6,546 bases of DNA from Rhodospirillales bacterium (GTDB lineage Bacteria; Pseudomonadota; Alphaproteobacteria; Rhodospirillales; JASLLV01), in the NCBI GenBank assembly GCA_030754475.1, contig JASMAE010000389.1, forward strand, positions 1 to 6,546, read 5' to 3'. Under the pieces are notes generated by a model. It searched no databases. It was not told the DNA's origin and was given only the letters and a program-made list of their open reading frames with translations. Shown here one piece after another: positions 4,947 through 6,546 of this stretch (position 1 is the stretch's first letter; every line of letters begins with the position of its first letter). The position numbers and the translations under genes were made by a program.

Positions 4947-5951
4947 TCACGCCGGCGCGAAGACCTGGCGGTAACCGAACAAACCGACCGAGCCGCCGGT
5001 GTGGATGAACACGACGTTGTCGTCCTTGGAGAAGACCTCGCCCTTGCGGATGAGGTCGATGAGACCGGCCATCGCTTTTCCGGAATAGACCGGATCCAGA
5101 AGCAGCCCCTCGTGGCGCGCGGTCAACGTAACCGCCTCGACCATCGCCTCGGTCGGCACCCCGTAGCCCTGGCCAACGTAATCGCAGTTCGCGACCACCC
5201 GGTCACGCCCGATCCCGCCGCTGACGCCGACGTAATCGGCGGTCGCTTCGGCGAGTTCGTGAACCGCGCCTTCCTGTTGCTCCTTGGGACGGTTGACGCC
5301 GATCCCGTAGATCGGGATGCCGCTGTTCATGCCCTCGAGCCCGGCGAGAAGGCCCGCCTGGGTTCCGGTGCTGCCGGTCGCGTGCACGACGTGGTCGATC
5401 CGGATTCCGGCCTCGTTCGCCTGATGCACGAGCTCGATCGCGCAACCAACGTATCCCAGTGCCCCCACCCGGTTGGAGCCGCCACCGGGGATCACGTACG
5501 GTTTGCCGCCCTTGGCCCGGATCTCGCCCGCCACCTCTTCGAGCGCGCCATTCATGTCGGTTCCCGCCGGCACGCGGAGGATGGCGGTCCCAAACAGCTG
5601 ATCAAGCAGCACGTTGCCCGACGTCTCGTACTCCTCGGTTGAGTCGGCCACGCGGTTTTCGAGGATGATCTCGCACTTGAGCCCCAGTTTGGTGGCCGCA
5701 GCCGCCGTCTGGCGGCAATGGTTCGACTGCACGGCTCCCTGGGTGATGACGGTATCGGCGCCGGCTTCAAGGGCGTCGCCCATCAGGAACTCGAGTTTGC
5801 GCGTCTTGTTGCCACCGCTTGCCAAGCCCGTGCAGTCGTCGCGCTTGACGAACAGTTGCGGCCCGCCGAGCGCGCGGGTCAGGTTGGCGAGCGGCTCCAA
5901 GGGCGTCGGCGTGTGGGCGAGACGAACCCTCGGGAAACGGGAAAGGTGCAT
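4947..5951 (-). CDS. PLP-dependent D-cysteine desulfhydrase/L-cysteate sulfo-lyase family enzyme (DcyD/CuyA-like, ACC deaminase fold)
   Basis: This 334-aa protein is a fold-type II PLP enzyme. Motifs in order: FVKRDDCTGLASGGNKTRKLEF with the PLP lysine Lys49; QSNH with Ser76 and Asn77, which face the substrate in ACC deaminase; PGGGSN (155-160); the phosphate-binding loop GSTGTQAG (193-200); DPVYSGK with Tyr289-Ser290; and HTGGSVGLFGY with Thr318. ACC deaminase carries Glu295 and Leu322 at the last two positions, and exchange to Ser and Thr is known to turn that enzyme into a D-cysteine desulfhydrase. Ser290 and Thr318 therefore argue against ACC deaminase. The choice between D-cysteine (H2S + pyruvate + NH3) and L-cysteate (sulfite + pyruvate + NH3) cannot be made from motifs alone. 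ATG 5951 was chosen because AGGAG lies 9 nt upstream and the family N-terminus MHLSRFPRV begins there. The frame is open back to 6317, but that extension overlaps the divergent gene. A hairpin follows the stop. Confidence 0.88.
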   Translation of the reverse strand: MHLSRFPRVRLAHTPTPLEPLANLTRALGGPQLFVKRDDCTGLASGGNKTRKLEFLMGDALEAGADTVITQGAVQSNHCRQTAAAATKLGLKCEIILENRVADSTEEYETSGNVLLDQLFGTAILRVPAGTDMNGALEEVAGEIRAKGGKPYVIPGGGSNRVGALGYVGCAIELVHQANEAGIRIDHVVHATGSTGTQAGLLAGLEGMNSGIPIYGIGVNRPKEQQEGAVHELAEATADYVGVSGGIGRDRVVANCDYVGQGYGVPTEAMVEAVTLTARHEGLLLDPVYSGKAMAGLIDLIRKGEVFSKDDNVVFIHTGGSVGLFGYRQVFAPA

Positions 5952-6000
5952 GGCGCGGGTCTCCTGGCGTTCGTCCGCCCGCCTCATCGCGGGGGGCGGG

Positions 6001-6020
6001 TTGGGAGCGTGTCCTTCCAA
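6001..6020. promoter_or_regulatory. Imperfect dyad in the divergent intergenic region, candidate operator
   Basis: TTGGGAG (6001-6007) and CTTCCAA (6014-6020) are inverted with one mismatch around a 6-nt centre. A further inverted TTGGG-type half-site (ACCCAAG, 6024-6030) follows. The dyad centre is about 60 nt upstream of the PLP-enzyme start and 133 nt upstream of the divergent hydrolase start. A transcription factor could bind here and control one or both genes. No regulator gene is visible, and no clear promoter boxes were found beside it. Confidence 0.3.
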
Positions 6021-6143
6021 CATACCCAAGACGCGGCGGCGCGCAATGACTCGCCGGGTCGCGGGCGCGCCGGCCAAGAAACACTTCGGTCGCGGGCCGT
6101 TTTGCGGCATGGTTCGCGTCCGCACGCCGCAAGGATGGAGCCA

Positions 6144-6546
6144 ATGAACGAGATCTACCCCGTGGAATTCGATGCGCCGGACATCGCGCCGTACAAGCAG
6201 GGCAATTCGGGCGTCGACTACGTCACCACTTTCGACAGCGGCCAGCCCGGACCGCACGCGATGATCCAGGCGGTCACCCACGGCAACGAGACCTGCGGGG
6301 CGCACGCCGTCGACCACCTGTTCCGAAACGACGTGCGGCCCAAGCGCGGCAAGCTCACCCTCGCCTTTGCCAACGTGTTCGCCTACCAGAAGTTCGATCC
6401 CGCGAAACCTGAGGATTCACGCTTCGTGGACGAGGACTACAACAGGGTGTGGGAGACCGAGATTCTCGACGGTCCCGACCGGTCGATCGAGGTTCGCCGC
6501 GCCAAGGAAATGCGACCCATCATCGATTCGGTCGACATGCTGCTCG
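6144..6546 (+). CDS. Succinylglutamate desuccinylase/aspartoacylase family zinc hydrolase (N-terminal 134 aa, partial)
   Basis: The frame is open from ATG 6144 to the window edge. AAGGA at 6131-6135 gives 8-nt spacing, and a GGAG sits closer, at 6137-6140. The protein belongs to the AstE/AspA (M14-like) amidohydrolases, which remove an acyl group from N-acyl amino acids. The zinc motif THGNETCGAHAV supplies His46 and Glu49. KRGKLTLAFANVFAY (67-81) is the second family strand, and EDYNRVW (97-103) is the substrate-binding DxNRxW-like motif. The third zinc ligand, expected in a D-x-H motif, would come immediately after the last visible residues (DSVDMLL), so the gene is only cut by the window. 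It is divergent from the PLP lyase gene with 192 nt between them, which makes shared regulation possible. The substrate cannot be determined: succinylglutamate, N-acetylaspartate and N-acetyl-diaminobutyrate deacylases all share these motifs. Confidence 0.87.
   Translation, partial: MNEIYPVEFDAPDIAPYKQGNSGVDYVTTFDSGQPGPHAMIQAVTHGNETCGAHAVDHLFRNDVRPKRGKLTLAFANVFAYQKFDPAKPEDSRFVDEDYNRVWETEILDGPDRSIEVRRAKEMRPIIDSVDMLL

Noticed and set aside
5978..6000. CCCGCC/GGCGGG inverted repeat near the start of the PLP-enzyme gene
   Set aside because: A 6-bp stem with an 11-nt loop is easily met by chance in DNA this GC-rich. It lies close to the ribosome binding site but shows no attenuator or riboswitch architecture.
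5952..6317. 122-residue N-terminal extension of the PLP-enzyme frame
   Set aside because: It crosses the divergent intergenic region and overlaps the zinc hydrolase gene. The family N-terminus and a ribosome binding site support ATG 5951.

Overview
The window is GC-rich, tightly packed bacterial DNA. Its protein sequences look most like those of an alphaproteobacterium (Rhodospirillales or Rhizobiales type). That placement is an impression from the protein families and base composition, not a computed result. All genes look chromosomal and catabolic. I see no rRNA, tRNA, CRISPR array, transposase or phage gene.

Left block, plus strand, 1-3517. This is an operon-like run: the C-terminus of a 2-oxoacid/acetoin dehydrogenase E1 alpha subunit, then E1 beta (13-nt overlap), a single-lipoyl-domain E2 acyltransferase (29-nt gap), an SDR oxidoreductase (19-nt gap), and a 113-aa carboxymuconolactone decarboxylase/AhpD-type CxxC protein (71-nt gap, own ribosome binding site). 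E1 decarboxylates a 2-oxo acid or cleaves an acetoin-like ketone. E2 passes the acyl group to CoA through its lipoyl arm. The SDR probably interconverts an alcohol and a ketone connected with the substrate. No E3 (dihydrolipoamide dehydrogenase) gene is visible, so the reduced lipoyl arm must be reoxidised by an enzyme encoded elsewhere. The AhpD-like protein is a speculative partner for the lipoyl arm.

Middle block, minus strand, 3573-4520. This is a DapA/N-acetylneuraminate-lyase family aldolase, convergent with the left block. It keeps the Schiff-base lysine and catalytic tyrosine but lacks the arginine of true dihydrodipicolinate synthase. It is therefore probably a catabolic lyase or dehydratase for a 2-keto acid. 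A 426-nt non-coding gap follows (4521-4946), holding a candidate promoter for this gene and two strong GC hairpins.

Right block, 4947-6546. A minus-strand PLP enzyme of the ACC deaminase/D-cysteine desulfhydrase fold (334 aa) has active-site residues that point to D-cysteine desulfhydrase or L-cysteate sulfo-lyase rather than ACC deaminase. A 192-nt divergent intergenic region with an imperfect dyad separates it from a plus-strand aspartoacylase/succinylglutamate desuccinylase family zinc hydrolase, which runs off the right edge.

The window reads as ordinary accessory catabolism rather than a defence or mobile system. The most interesting points are the pairing of a lipoyl E2 with an AhpD-like dithiol protein and the unassigned substrates of the aldolase and the PLP lyase.
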